Positions 23,077-30,815 of a DNA stretch of 36,659 nt are shown piece after piece. Source of the stretch: Flavobacteriales bacterium UBA1993. Its GTDB lineage: Bacteria; Bacteroidota; Bacteroidia; Flavobacteriales_G; Salibacteraceae. Location: contig DDCZ01000057.1 of NCBI GenBank assembly GCA_002336485.1, positions 36,980 through 73,638 of the forward strand. Direction: 5' to 3'. Numbering within the stretch: the stretch's first letter is position 1; each line of letters opens with the position of its first letter. A program made the position numbers and the translations under genes. The notes below the pieces were generated by a model. That model had not been told where the DNA came from. It saw only the letters and a program-made list of their open reading frames with translations, and ran no database searches.

Positions 23077-23949
23077 TCAACGCCAGCGCTTACCAGTCGT
23101 TTGCCAAAATTTAATAATGATGAACCCAAAGAGCATTCCGCCTAAGTGCGCAAAGTGCGCTACGTTATCTCCAGGGTTTGCCGAAAACGCCGAGTAAAGC
23201 TCGATGGCTCCGTAACCAATCACAAAGTATTTTGCCTTGATAGGTATAGGGATAAACATCATGTACAAACTCACGTTTGGAAACATCATTCCAAAGGCCA
23301 ATAAGATGCCAAACAAGGCCCCAGAAGCACCAACAACATTTGGTGAGTCAGCTACAAAATCTCTGTATTGTAATAGAAATTCGCGTGCCTCATAAACCAA
23401 TTGCGTGTTGTCTGGATTTACGGCAAGTTCGAGTTGTGCTTGAGAAAACGTGCTCTGTACTAATGCATATCCTTTTGGATTGAACGTGGCTGAAACGTAG
23501 TTTCCATAGTTGTGCTCAGCCATAAAGGCTGCAATGCTTTGGGCGTCTCCTGCATCTACCAATTGATCAAGCGTTGTGATTAATGGATAAAGATCCACGG
23601 CGATGATGGCGTAGTGTAGAAATGCAGCGCCAAATCCCGTGAGTAAGTAGTAGATCAAAAAGCGCTTACTTCCCCAGACCGATTCTATGGTAGAGCCAAA
23701 CATCCAAACGGCGAACATGTTGAATAGCAAATGCGATAAATCAAATTGGCTATGCATGAACATATAGGTTACAACCTGAAACGGCTCAAACAGATCGCTC
23801 TGGAAATAATGCAGTCCGAATATCTCCCAAAAATTCACTCCAAATCCTTGCATAAACGAGAAGGAAGCGAGGTACATTAACCCGTTTAGGATGAGCAAAT
23901 TTTTCACAACTGGAGGCATCGAGCTCCAACTTTGACCACCCATCATCAT
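23077..23949 (-). CDS. Rhomboid family intramembrane serine protease (first copy)
   Basis: 290 residues. Three successive Met codons (23949, 23946, 23943) could start it, and the first overlaps the mutL stop by four bases. Motifs: YMFMHSQFDLSHLLFNMFAV (helix 2), VVGASGALFGILLAF with catalytic Ser209 and NVAHFAHLGGMLFGF with catalytic His268. It cleaves transmembrane segments of target proteins within the membrane. It differs from its neighbour by a long hydrophilic insertion (~residues 120-200) between the third hydrophobic segment and the catalytic-serine helix, which may lie in the periplasm and shape substrate choice. The two rhomboids share low overall similarity and are probably not redundant. 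Confidence 0.92.
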   Translation of the reverse strand: MMMGGQSWSSMPPVVKNLLILNGLMYLASFSFMQGFGVNFWEIFGLHYFQSDLFEPFQVVTYMFMHSQFDLSHLLFNMFAVWMFGSTIESVWGSKRFLIYYLLTGFGAAFLHYAIIAVDLYPLITTLDQLVDAGDAQSIAAFMAEHNYGNYVSATFNPKGYALVQSTFSQAQLELAVNPDNTQLVYEAREFLLQYRDFVADSPNVVGASGALFGILLAFGMMFPNVSLYMMFIPIPIKAKYFVIGYGAIELYSAFSANPGDNVAHFAHLGGMLFGFIIIKFWQTTGKRWR

Positions 23950-25769
23950 ACACTAAAAAGTTTATCCAGCGTTCCGGTATTCATCAGCACAAATGTTTGT
24001 TTTCCTGTTAAATCGAATTGAGGTTGCTTACATCGCATCAACTCTCGAAACAGGTTAATCATTTCTTGTGCCTTTAGTGCGTTTCCTGACCTGATGGCAG
24101 TGTGCTGCGCCATAGACCGAATCACTTGTTGGTGCATTTGTACCGAACTTTTTGGTTTGTTTTCGCGAAAGTCGTCCACGAATCCAGCTATTGTTTCTTC
24201 GATGTTCACCTCTTTGCAGGCGGCGGGAATTCCACGAACAATAAAGGAGGTTTCTCCAAAAAGTTCAATGTCAAATCCGATTCGAATCAAGGCATCCAAG
24301 GCTGATTTCATAATCTCCGTATCCTGAACACTAAGCTCAATTGTAACCGGAAAAAGCTCTTGCTGGACCAGCGCTTCGGTGTTCATCAGGCTATTCTCGA
24401 AAGCTTCAAATAGAATCCGGGCGTGGGCTCGATATTGATGCACCAAGAAAATTCCATCGGTGCTTTGTACAAGTATGTATCTATTGCCAATTTGGCGCAC
24501 AATGGTCTCGTTTTCCTCCGCTTGAAACTCTAGCTTTTGCGTCTCCGGGGTTTCAGGCTGATTTAGATCGCCTTCCAATCCAGAGTATAGTGCTTCCCAA
24601 CCTTCGGTCATTGGTTTTTGAAACGATGATCCGCGTTCCCAATCCTGTTTGCTCTTCTGAGGCTCAAAGGGGTTGAATGCAGGATCTACCTTAATGGTGG
24701 GAGCTGAAACGGATTGTCCTGGCTTTAGCGGAAGTATGTCAAAGGATTGTTCGGGCTCAAAATCGATCGAAGGAGATACATGATACTGCCCTAATGAACG
24801 CTTGACACTGCTGCGCAGAATGGCATATACCGATCGTTCGTCTTCAAACTTGATCTCCGTTTTTGTCGGATGAATATTGACATCAATGGTTTCTGGATCA
24901 ACATCGAAGTAGATGAAGTAGGAGGGATGGTGTCCGTGCGGAACCAGACCCTCAAATGCCTTTTGGATGGCGGAGTGGAAGTAGGGACTTTTAAAATAGC
25001 GGCCATTCACAAAAAGGAATTGCTCGCCACGGCTTTTTTTCGCTGCTTCCGGTTTACCAACGAACCCAGTCAAGTTTACTAAGTCTGTTGCTTCTTCTAA
25101 TGGAACTAGTTTTTCGTTGTAAGACTTCCCTAGAATTCCAATGATGCGTTGCCGTATGTTTGAGGCAGGCAGCTGAAATAGCGCTTGACCATTATGGTAA
25201 AATCGAAAGTCTATATCTGGATTCACCAGCGCCACACGCTGAAACTCGTCAATGATGTGGCGCATTTCAACGGCGTCACTTTTTAAGAATTTGCGCCTAG
25301 CTGGAACATTGAAGAATAGATTTTTGACCGAGATTGTAGTTCCACGTTCCATGGCGCAAACCTCTTGGCGCTTCACCTTAGATCCTTCCATCACGATGTC
25401 TGTACCCACCTCACGATCAGCAGACCGTGTTTTCATTTCGAGTTGAGCCACGGCGGCAATACTCGCCAGTGCTTCGCCTCGAAAGCCCATCGTTCGAATA
25501 CGAAAGAGGTCGTCGGCGTTCATGATTTTGGATGTCGCGTGGCGTTCAAAGCTCATACGCGCGTCGGTCTCAGACATGCCCTTTCCATTATCCACAACTT
25601 GGATCAGGGCTTTGCCACTTTCCTTAACAATGAGTTGAATGTTAGTGGCGCCAGCGTCTACGCTGTTTTCGAGCAACTCCTTAACGACCGATGCTGGGCG
25701 CTGAATAACCTCTCCGGCCGCTATTTGGTTTGCTATAGAATCAGGAAGGAGTTTGATGATGTCTGACAC
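23946..25769 (-). CDS. mutL: DNA mismatch repair protein MutL
   Basis: 607 residues. The N-terminal GHKL ATPase is complete: IAAGEVIQRPASVVKELLEN (Glu31, Asn35), DNGKGM, HATSKI, TMGFRGEALASI, GTTISVKNLFFNVPAR, then FLFVNGRYFKSP and DVNIHPTKTEIKF. A ~110-residue variable linker follows (~335-440). The C-terminal dimerisation domain contains FLVHQYRAHARILFEAF where endonuclease-active MutL proteins have DQHAxxExxxxE. The terminal CPHGRP-type motif is also absent (QFDLTGKQTFVLM). It therefore looks able to bind ATP and MutS and to dimerise but not to nick DNA. It heads the operon with two rhomboids and the EEP protein. Confidence 0.95.
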   Translation of the reverse strand: MSDIIKLLPDSIANQIAAGEVIQRPASVVKELLENSVDAGATNIQLIVKESGKALIQVVDNGKGMSETDARMSFERHATSKIMNADDLFRIRTMGFRGEALASIAAVAQLEMKTRSADREVGTDIVMEGSKVKRQEVCAMERGTTISVKNLFFNVPARRKFLKSDAVEMRHIIDEFQRVALVNPDIDFRFYHNGQALFQLPASNIRQRIIGILGKSYNEKLVPLEEATDLVNLTGFVGKPEAAKKSRGEQFLFVNGRYFKSPYFHSAIQKAFEGLVPHGHHPSYFIYFDVDPETIDVNIHPTKTEIKFEDERSVYAILRSSVKRSLGQYHVSPSIDFEPEQSFDILPLKPGQSVSAPTIKVDPAFNPFEPQKSKQDWERGSSFQKPMTEGWEALYSGLEGDLNQPETPETQKLEFQAEENETIVRQIGNRYILVQSTDGIFLVHQYRAHARILFEAFENSLMNTEALVQQELFPVTIELSVQDTEIMKSALDALIRIGFDIELFGETSFIVRGIPAACKEVNIEETIAGFVDDFRENKPKSSVQMHQQVIRSMAQHTAIRSGNALKAQEMINLFRELMRCKQPQFDLTGKQTFVLMNTGTLDKLFSV

Positions 25770-25774
25770 CTCGC

Positions 25775-25791
25775 AAAGTTCGCATTGCGAA
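25775..25791 (-). promoter_or_regulatory. mutL start-proximal element with 13-base palindrome
   Basis: TTCGCATTGCGAA at 25779-25791 is a perfect odd palindrome (central base unpaired) lying 9-22 bases upstream of the mutL ATG. On the minus strand it runs into GAACTTTG (25775-25782), which sits where the TAnnTTTG -7 box is found at other starts, though the TA is missing. It could be an operator overlapping the promoter. The evidence is only symmetry and position. Confidence 0.3.
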
Positions 25792-25825
25792 TGGAATGGT
25801 CAAGAAAGTTCATAGATTCCTTAAA

Positions 25826-26398
25826 TCATTTTTTTACACCGTAGAGGTAGCTTCGACCATTGTTATCATCATCTAACCAATATGAAGAGGCATAGTAAAA
25901 CAGTGAATCGTTTCTAAAATAACCTTGAGTGGAGCTCGGATAGACCAATTCACCCCAACCCTCCTCCGTAATCGTGAATCCGAGACTGTCATCGTAATCA
26001 AATCTCTGTTCTAGAAAACGGAGTGTATCCTCATCCAAGTAACACACCAGTTCTATGTTGTACAAATTATAATAGTCAAAGTCATAGGGTTGCCTGAAGG
26101 TTGACACAAACACCCATTGATTTTCAGAATTTGGAACTTTATGCAATGCCCGCTCAACGTTTGTATGGTAATACCACCCTCCATCAAAGTTATTGAAGGA
26201 TGAATCGCTAAAGACATAGATGCCTTCTCGATCGCTGTCTCCAAACTTGCAACTCTCATTTTCGATTGCTGCGCGCTTTTTATAATTCTTAGCATAGGGT
26301 ACCATGCAGCCTTCTAGCTTTAAAAAATCAGGATGCTTATCTTTTTGACATCCAGTAAATAAGACAATGAGGGAGAATACAATAGGCAGGGCTTTCAT
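25826..26398 (-). CDS. Hypothetical lipoprotein
   Basis: 190 residues with a strong lipoprotein signal (MKALPIVFSLIVLFTGC, Cys17). Directly after it comes a short Cys-flanked motif, CMVPYAKNYKKRAAIENESC (residues ~31-50), that resembles one unit of the C..P.A.NY...A...SC repeats found in many secreted Bacteroidota proteins. The rest (~55-190) is aromatic and acidic and probably all-beta (GIYVFSDSSFNN, GGWYYHTNVER, GYFRNDSLFYYASSYWLDDD), reading like a lipocalin-like or META-type barrel, but I do not recognise a family. It is divergent from the DEAD-box helicase gene and shows no clear functional link to mutL behind it. Confidence 0.75.
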   Translation of the reverse strand: MKALPIVFSLIVLFTGCQKDKHPDFLKLEGCMVPYAKNYKKRAAIENESCKFGDSDREGIYVFSDSSFNNFDGGWYYHTNVERALHKVPNSENQWVFVSTFRQPYDFDYYNLYNIELVCYLDEDTLRFLEQRFDYDDSLGFTITEEGWGELVYPSSTQGYFRNDSLFYYASSYWLDDDNNGRSYLYGVKK

Positions 26399-26478
26399 TC
26401 TGGGTATAGGATTAAGTTTAGGACGATTTCTAGGAGTGATAGGTTGGTTAGGTTAAGTGTTTGCTCAGGCATTATCGC

Positions 26479-26486
26479 TAATCTTG
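26479..26486 (+). promoter_or_regulatory. Probable -7 element of the DEAD-box helicase gene
   Basis: TAATCTTG differs from TAnnTTTG at one base and ends seven bases before the ATG at 26494, in line with the very short leaders elsewhere in the window. Confidence 0.4.
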
Positions 26487-26493
26487 CGGTTAC

Positions 26494-27753
26494 ATGAAAT
26501 TCGAAGATTACCGCATAGCCGATGGCATAAAAACCAGCATATCCAAACTAGGTTATAAAAAGCCAACGGATATTCAGTTTAAGTCTATTCCTGCCATCCT
26601 TAAGGGTGAGGATGTACTCGCTATCGCGCAGACGGGAACGGGAAAAACCGCTGCCTTCGCCATCCCAATTCTTCACCGATTACAAGAGCGGAAAGTACTT
26701 GGTAGACCCAACGCCGTGCGCTGCCTTGTAATGACGCCAACACACGAATTGGCGTTGCAGGTCGACAATGTTTTTAGGACGCTGGGAAAACATACAAGAG
26801 TAACCACGTACTGCATCCACGGTGGTGTAGGCCAAGATCCGCAAAAAGAGAAATTGGAAGATGGAGTAGATGTACTCATTGTTACGCCAGGTAGAATGTT
26901 TGATTTAGTTAGCCAAGGAGCGCTTGATTTAAGTAGAGTAGAGACACTCGTTTTAGATGAAGCAGATCACATGCTCGATCTTGGGTTTATAAAAGACATT
27001 AGAGATGTAATGCGTCACTTGCCAACCCGTCGTCAAACGCTGTTTTTTTCAGCCACCATCAACGAGGAGATAAAGGACATCGCATATTCACTGGTACGCT
27101 CTCAAGCCATTCGAATCCAGATTTCACCAAAGGATCCAGTTGCAAAAAACATTGAGCATGCCGTGGCATACATCGAAATGGACGATAAGCGGTTTTTCTT
27201 GGAAGGAATGATCAATAATCACCCAGACGCCAAGACGCTTGTGTTTGTGCGAACCAAGGTTCGGGCAGAGAGAGTGAAAAAAGCCATGGAGCGCGTGAAA
27301 CTGATCACCGATACCATCCATAGTGGTCGCGAGCATGCCGATCGCGAACGAACAATGAATAGTTTTCGAAGTGGGGCACTCAAAATTCTAATAGCGACGG
27401 ATGTAAGTGCTCGAGGTATTGATATCCCGAACGTGGAGTATGTGATTAACTATGATCTACCTGAAACGGCAGCGCAATATGTGCACCGAGTGGGCCGAAC
27501 GGGGCGCGGGACCAACAAGGGGCAGGCATACAGTTTTTGCAGCAAAGAGGAGAAAGAAGTACTTGCCGAGATTGAAGAGAATTTGGGTAAACCCATTACC
27601 CGACTGAAGGTGACCAAAGCGGAGTATGCAAACACGGTTGCCAATACCTTGGAGCCGGAGATTGATAAGAAATACGATTGGCAGGCGCTGATTGATGAGC
27701 ATCAGGTAGAAGAAGAAAAGCGTAAAAAGAAAAAGAAGAAAAAACGAAAGTGA
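26494..27753 (+). CDS. DEAD-box ATP-dependent RNA helicase (RhlE-like)
   Basis: 419 residues with the full set of helicase motifs: Q motif (GYKKPTDIQFKSIP), motif I AQTGTGKT (45-52), Ia TPTHELALQ, Ib TPGRM, motif II DEAD (155-158), motif III SAT (186-188), IV LVFVRTKVRAERV, V ATDVSARGIDIPNV and VI HRVGRTGRG. It unwinds short RNA duplexes using ATP, acting in ribosome assembly or RNA turnover. The RhlE label is from general resemblance. The C-terminus is a short run of lysines (KKKKKK), a basic RNA-binding tail much shorter than in many RhlE proteins. It is transcribed alone, with a start-proximal -7 element. Confidence 0.93.
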   Translation: MKFEDYRIADGIKTSISKLGYKKPTDIQFKSIPAILKGEDVLAIAQTGTGKTAAFAIPILHRLQERKVLGRPNAVRCLVMTPTHELALQVDNVFRTLGKHTRVTTYCIHGGVGQDPQKEKLEDGVDVLIVTPGRMFDLVSQGALDLSRVETLVLDEADHMLDLGFIKDIRDVMRHLPTRRQTLFFSATINEEIKDIAYSLVRSQAIRIQISPKDPVAKNIEHAVAYIEMDDKRFFLEGMINNHPDAKTLVFVRTKVRAERVKKAMERVKLITDTIHSGREHADRERTMNSFRSGALKILIATDVSARGIDIPNVEYVINYDLPETAAQYVHRVGRTGRGTNKGQAYSFCSKEEKEVLAEIEENLGKPITRLKVTKAEYANTVANTLEPEIDKKYDWQALIDEHQVEEEKRKKKKKKKRK

Positions 27754-27882
27754 TCTCACAGAATCGATCACATTTCTGATCCGAGGAATTTTTCACGAAA
27801 TGAGACCAGCGGAGCGAATGGTTTTCTCTTCCCTTATTAAGCCAACTTTTCTGAATCCATGTTTTTCCTAAAAAATCAACCC

Positions 27883-27890
27883 TACTTTCG
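27883..27890 (+). promoter_or_regulatory. TAnnTTCG -7 element of tgt
   Basis: TACTTTCG, followed by CGCAC, fits the TAnnTTCG variant of the Bacteroidota -7 box and ends five bases before the TTG start of tgt at 27896. The predicted transcript is essentially leaderless. The same TTCGCGCAC string occurs at 14546-14554 upstream of the E1 gene. Confidence 0.5.
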
Positions 27891-27895
27891 CGCAC

Positions 27896-29026
27896 TTGAA
27901 ATTCACACTTCAACATACCGATCCAGAGAGCAGCGCACGCGCGGGCGAAATCGTCACAGATCACGGGACCATTCAAACACCGATCTTCATGCCTGTGGGC
28001 ACGGTAGCATCGGTTAAAACCGTGCATCAGCATGAGTTGTCAGAGGATATAAAAGCTCAGATCATTCTTGGAAACACGTACCACCTATATCTAAGACCTG
28101 GAATGGAGATCTTGGAGGCCGCAGGCGGCCTGCACAAATTCATGAATTGGGAGCGACCGCTTTTGACCGATAGCGGTGGTTATCAGGTATACAGTCTTGC
28201 GAAAAGCCGGAAAATAACGGAAGAAGGGGTAACGTTTCAGTCGCACATAGACGGTTCAAGACAGTTTTTTTCTCCCGAAAGTGCCATGGATATTCAACGT
28301 CAAATTGGCGCGGACATCATCATGGCATTTGACGAGTGTCCACCATATCCTTGTGAAGAAAAGTATGTGAAAAACAGCATGCACCTGACGCATAGATGGT
28401 TAAAGCGGTGTTGCGATCACTTTGATAAAACGGAAGGGATGTATGGCTTCAGTCAGTCGTTGTTTCCAATAGTTCAGGGTGGCACATATCCACATTTGAG
28501 AAAGCAATCGGCCGAGTTTATTGCTTCGATGGATCGCGAAGGAAATGCCATTGGTGGACTTTCCGTTGGTGAGCCACACGATAAGTTGTATGCCACGACA
28601 GAGCTGGTCTGTGGAATTTTACCTCCAGAAAAACCGAGATACTTAATGGGCGTTGGTACGCCAGAAAATATTTTGGAATGCATTGGTCTTGGCATTGACA
28701 TGTTTGATTGTGTGTTGCCAACACGAAATGCGCGTCATGGTATGATTTATACCTGGGACGGCATTATCAATATCAAAAACGAAAAGTGGAAGGACAACTT
28801 TGAAATGCTCGATCCCAGCGGATCATCCTACGTTGATACCACTTATTCAAAGGCTTATGTGCGTCACTTATTTAAGGCGAAAGAAATGCTTGGCCAACAG
28901 ATAACATCAATTCATAACTTGGCCTTCTATCTAGATTTGGTGACCAAGGCACGTGAGCACATTGTGGCCGGCGATTTTAATGCTTGGAAAAAAGCGACCA
29001 TTTCAAATATTACACGGCGATTGTAA
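27896..29026 (+). CDS. tgt: tRNA-guanine transglycosylase (queuine tRNA-ribosyltransferase)
   Basis: 376 residues. The start is a TTG at 27896, giving MKFTLQHTDPESSARAGEIV, which matches the family N-terminus. Catalytic features: LLTDSGGYQVYSL (Asp92), DECPPYPC, VQGGTYPHLR, GGLSVGEP, YLMGVGTPENIL and FDCVLPTRNARHG (nucleophile Asp271). The enzyme swaps guanine 34 of GUN-anticodon tRNAs for preQ1 during queuosine synthesis. The CxCxxC zinc ligands expected near residues 307-313 are replaced (LDPSGSSYVDTTYSKAYVRH); only the fourth ligand, His340 in SIHNL, is present. It is followed directly by an LptF/G permease gene, a common Bacteroidota pairing. Confidence 0.95.
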   Translation: MKFTLQHTDPESSARAGEIVTDHGTIQTPIFMPVGTVASVKTVHQHELSEDIKAQIILGNTYHLYLRPGMEILEAAGGLHKFMNWERPLLTDSGGYQVYSLAKSRKITEEGVTFQSHIDGSRQFFSPESAMDIQRQIGADIIMAFDECPPYPCEEKYVKNSMHLTHRWLKRCCDHFDKTEGMYGFSQSLFPIVQGGTYPHLRKQSAEFIASMDREGNAIGGLSVGEPHDKLYATTELVCGILPPEKPRYLMGVGTPENILECIGLGIDMFDCVLPTRNARHGMIYTWDGIINIKNEKWKDNFEMLDPSGSSYVDTTYSKAYVRHLFKAKEMLGQQITSIHNLAFYLDLVTKAREHIVAGDFNAWKKATISNITRRL

Positions 29027-30103
29027 GTGAAAAAACTTGACATCTATATCATCAAGCGTTTTCTAACGACGTTCTTTTTCATCCTCGCGATGATTATGTC
29101 GATCGCTATCATTTTTGATGTGAGTGAGCAGCTTGATAATTTCATTCGTCACGATGCTCCAGTTTGGGGAATTCTAAGCAAGTACTATTTAAACTTTGTC
29201 CTTTTCTACGGAAACCTGTTTAGTCCGTTATTGGTTTTTCTATCCGTAATCTTCTTCACATCTCAGCTGGCGAGCCGATCAGAGATAGTAGCTATTCTAA
29301 GCAGTGGAGTGAGCTTTAATCGTTTTATGCGGCCATATTTTATTGCAGCAACCATCTTGGCAGCAATGTCCTTCTACCTAAATAATTACCTGGTTCCAAA
29401 GGCGAATCGCACCCGAATCGCCTTTGAAGGTGAGTACATCCATACATTTAAACGGTCTCTAAGTCAGAGTGTGCACAGGCAAATTAGACCAGGCGAAATG
29501 ATCTATTTCGATAAGTACAATAGAGCCAAGGATATCGGATATTCATTTACATACGAAGTTTGGGATGGCATTGACCTGAAGCAAAAAATCTTCGCCAATT
29601 ATGTGAAATGGGACACCATTAATGCGAATTGGATTTTAGAGAACTACTACATACGAGATTATACACCGCGCGGTGAAATATTGAGGCGAGGTAAGTCGAT
29701 GGATACCACATTTGCCTTCTTGCCCACTGAATTTTCAGGCAGGGTGGAGGATACCCAAATGATGAACGTACACGAACTCGATGAATTCATCGAAGATCAG
29801 CGTCTGAAAGGGTCGAAGAACATTCCGTTTTACTTGATCGAAAAGCACAGTAGAAATGCCTTACCATTCTCTACGTACATCTTGACAATCATAGGTGTTT
29901 CTATGAGTAGTAGGAAGGTGCGTGGTGGCCTCGGCGCCCACTTTGCCATGGGACTAGCGCTAGCTGTGACCTATATTTTGGCGATGAAAGTGAGTACAGT
30001 CTACGCCACAAACTCTGGGCTTGATCCGTTGATTGCCGTCTGGATACCCAACTTTTTGTACGGATTACTGGCTGCGTATTTATTCTACAAGGCGCCCAAG
30101 TAA
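29027..30103 (+). CDS. LptF/LptG (YjgP/YjgQ) family permease
   Basis: 358 residues starting at GTG 29027, the first base after the tgt stop, so translation is probably coupled. Layout is typical: an N-terminal helix (LDIYIIKRFLTTFFFILAMI), two more helices (~60-115) with SRSEIVAILSSGVSF, a periplasmic beta-jellyroll-like part (~140-270; GEMIYFDKYNRAKD, NWILENYYIRDYTPRGE), then three C-terminal helices (FSTYILTIIGVSMSSRK, GLALAVTYILAMKVS, WIPNFLYGLLAAYLFY). It is half of the LptB2FG transporter that extracts lipopolysaccharide from the inner membrane. Whether it is F or G cannot be decided, and the partner gene is not in the window. Confidence 0.9.
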   Translation: MKKLDIYIIKRFLTTFFFILAMIMSIAIIFDVSEQLDNFIRHDAPVWGILSKYYLNFVLFYGNLFSPLLVFLSVIFFTSQLASRSEIVAILSSGVSFNRFMRPYFIAATILAAMSFYLNNYLVPKANRTRIAFEGEYIHTFKRSLSQSVHRQIRPGEMIYFDKYNRAKDIGYSFTYEVWDGIDLKQKIFANYVKWDTINANWILENYYIRDYTPRGEILRRGKSMDTTFAFLPTEFSGRVEDTQMMNVHELDEFIEDQRLKGSKNIPFYLIEKHSRNALPFSTYILTIIGVSMSSRKVRGGLGAHFAMGLALAVTYILAMKVSTVYATNSGLDPLIAVWIPNFLYGLLAAYLFYKAPK

Positions 30104-30109
30104 CGCCGA

Positions 30110-30724
30110 TCAATTATCTGCGTGGGCCTCTCTTTTCAGAAGATCCTCATGGCAGATATATTCAAAAGCATCAGACTTTATTGATTTGAAATGGCCATAT
30201 TCTTCTGACCAGCTGGCAGTTTCTGCATCTTTACTCAATACGCCTATGCTACCTGATTCAATATCAAAAATCCGGACACCGTCTAAAGTTCGAAGAGGTG
30301 GATTGTAAAAATGCATTGTCACAGCCCGCTTCGAGTTGCTCGCATTTCGAATTTTGTGAATTGCCTCATCTGGTTCAGGAACTAGATCGCCCTCGCAGAA
30401 GCCTTGAATGACCGTTTCTTGTAGCTCGGTTTCCGTTTCCCGATAAAACACATTTTCAATTTCGCCCTCCAAGACCTGAACGCAACCATAAAGTCCGTTG
30501 TGATCGTGAATGCCACTTTCAATACCAGCAGGCCAGTGAATTAATACACACTCAAAAGGGTCCATGCAAATGACATTTCTGCCATAGTCACCTTCGCATT
30601 CTGGAGCCGGCAGATGTGCTTCATAGTCAAGTTCGTCGTAATCGATGCTTGAAGCAAATTTCAGGAGAGATTCATAGTTAATGTCTTCAGAAAAAGCGTC
30701 GATTCGGTTTTTTATTAATTCCAT
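30110..30724 (-). CDS. Cysteine dioxygenase type I-like cupin
   Basis: 204 residues with the cysteine dioxygenase pattern: IHWPAGIESGIHDHNGLYGC (iron ligands His73 and His75), CVQVLEGEIENVFY, and EAIHKIRNAS with the third ligand His123, then MHFYNPPL with Tyr140. The enzyme is an iron(II) protein that oxidises cysteine (or a related thiol such as 3-mercaptopropionate) to a sulfinate. The position matching the mammalian crosslink cysteine is Gly80, as in other bacterial enzymes; the next residue is Cys81. The substrate is therefore not certain. It is convergent with the LptF/G gene, with only six bases between the stops. Confidence 0.85.
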   Translation of the reverse strand: MELIKNRIDAFSEDINYESLLKFASSIDYDELDYEAHLPAPECEGDYGRNVICMDPFECVLIHWPAGIESGIHDHNGLYGCVQVLEGEIENVFYRETETELQETVIQGFCEGDLVPEPDEAIHKIRNASNSKRAVTMHFYNPPLRTLDGVRIFDIESGSIGVLSKDAETASWSEEYGHFKSIKSDAFEYICHEDLLKREAHADN

Positions 30725-30815
30725 ATTAGCAGCCTCTAAGGTATGAACTCCTAGAGAAACAAGATTGTCAAGGAAAAACGAGTCATGTTTAATGGTTTTT
30801 TAACTTGCCCCACTT

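Noticed and set aside
23043..23129. TTG-initiated extension of the second rhomboid.
   Set aside because: It overlaps the upstream rhomboid coding region by 53 bases and adds a segment without resemblance to rhomboids; ATG 23042 fits the family N-terminus.
27750..27771. GTGATC...GATCAC hairpin after the DEAD-box helicase gene as a terminator.
   Set aside because: The stem is only six base pairs with a 10-base loop and no T run, too weak to support.
27596..28033. Minus-strand open frame of 145 codons across the helicase-tgt junction.
   Set aside because: It overlaps two well-identified genes on the other strand and shows no protein family features.
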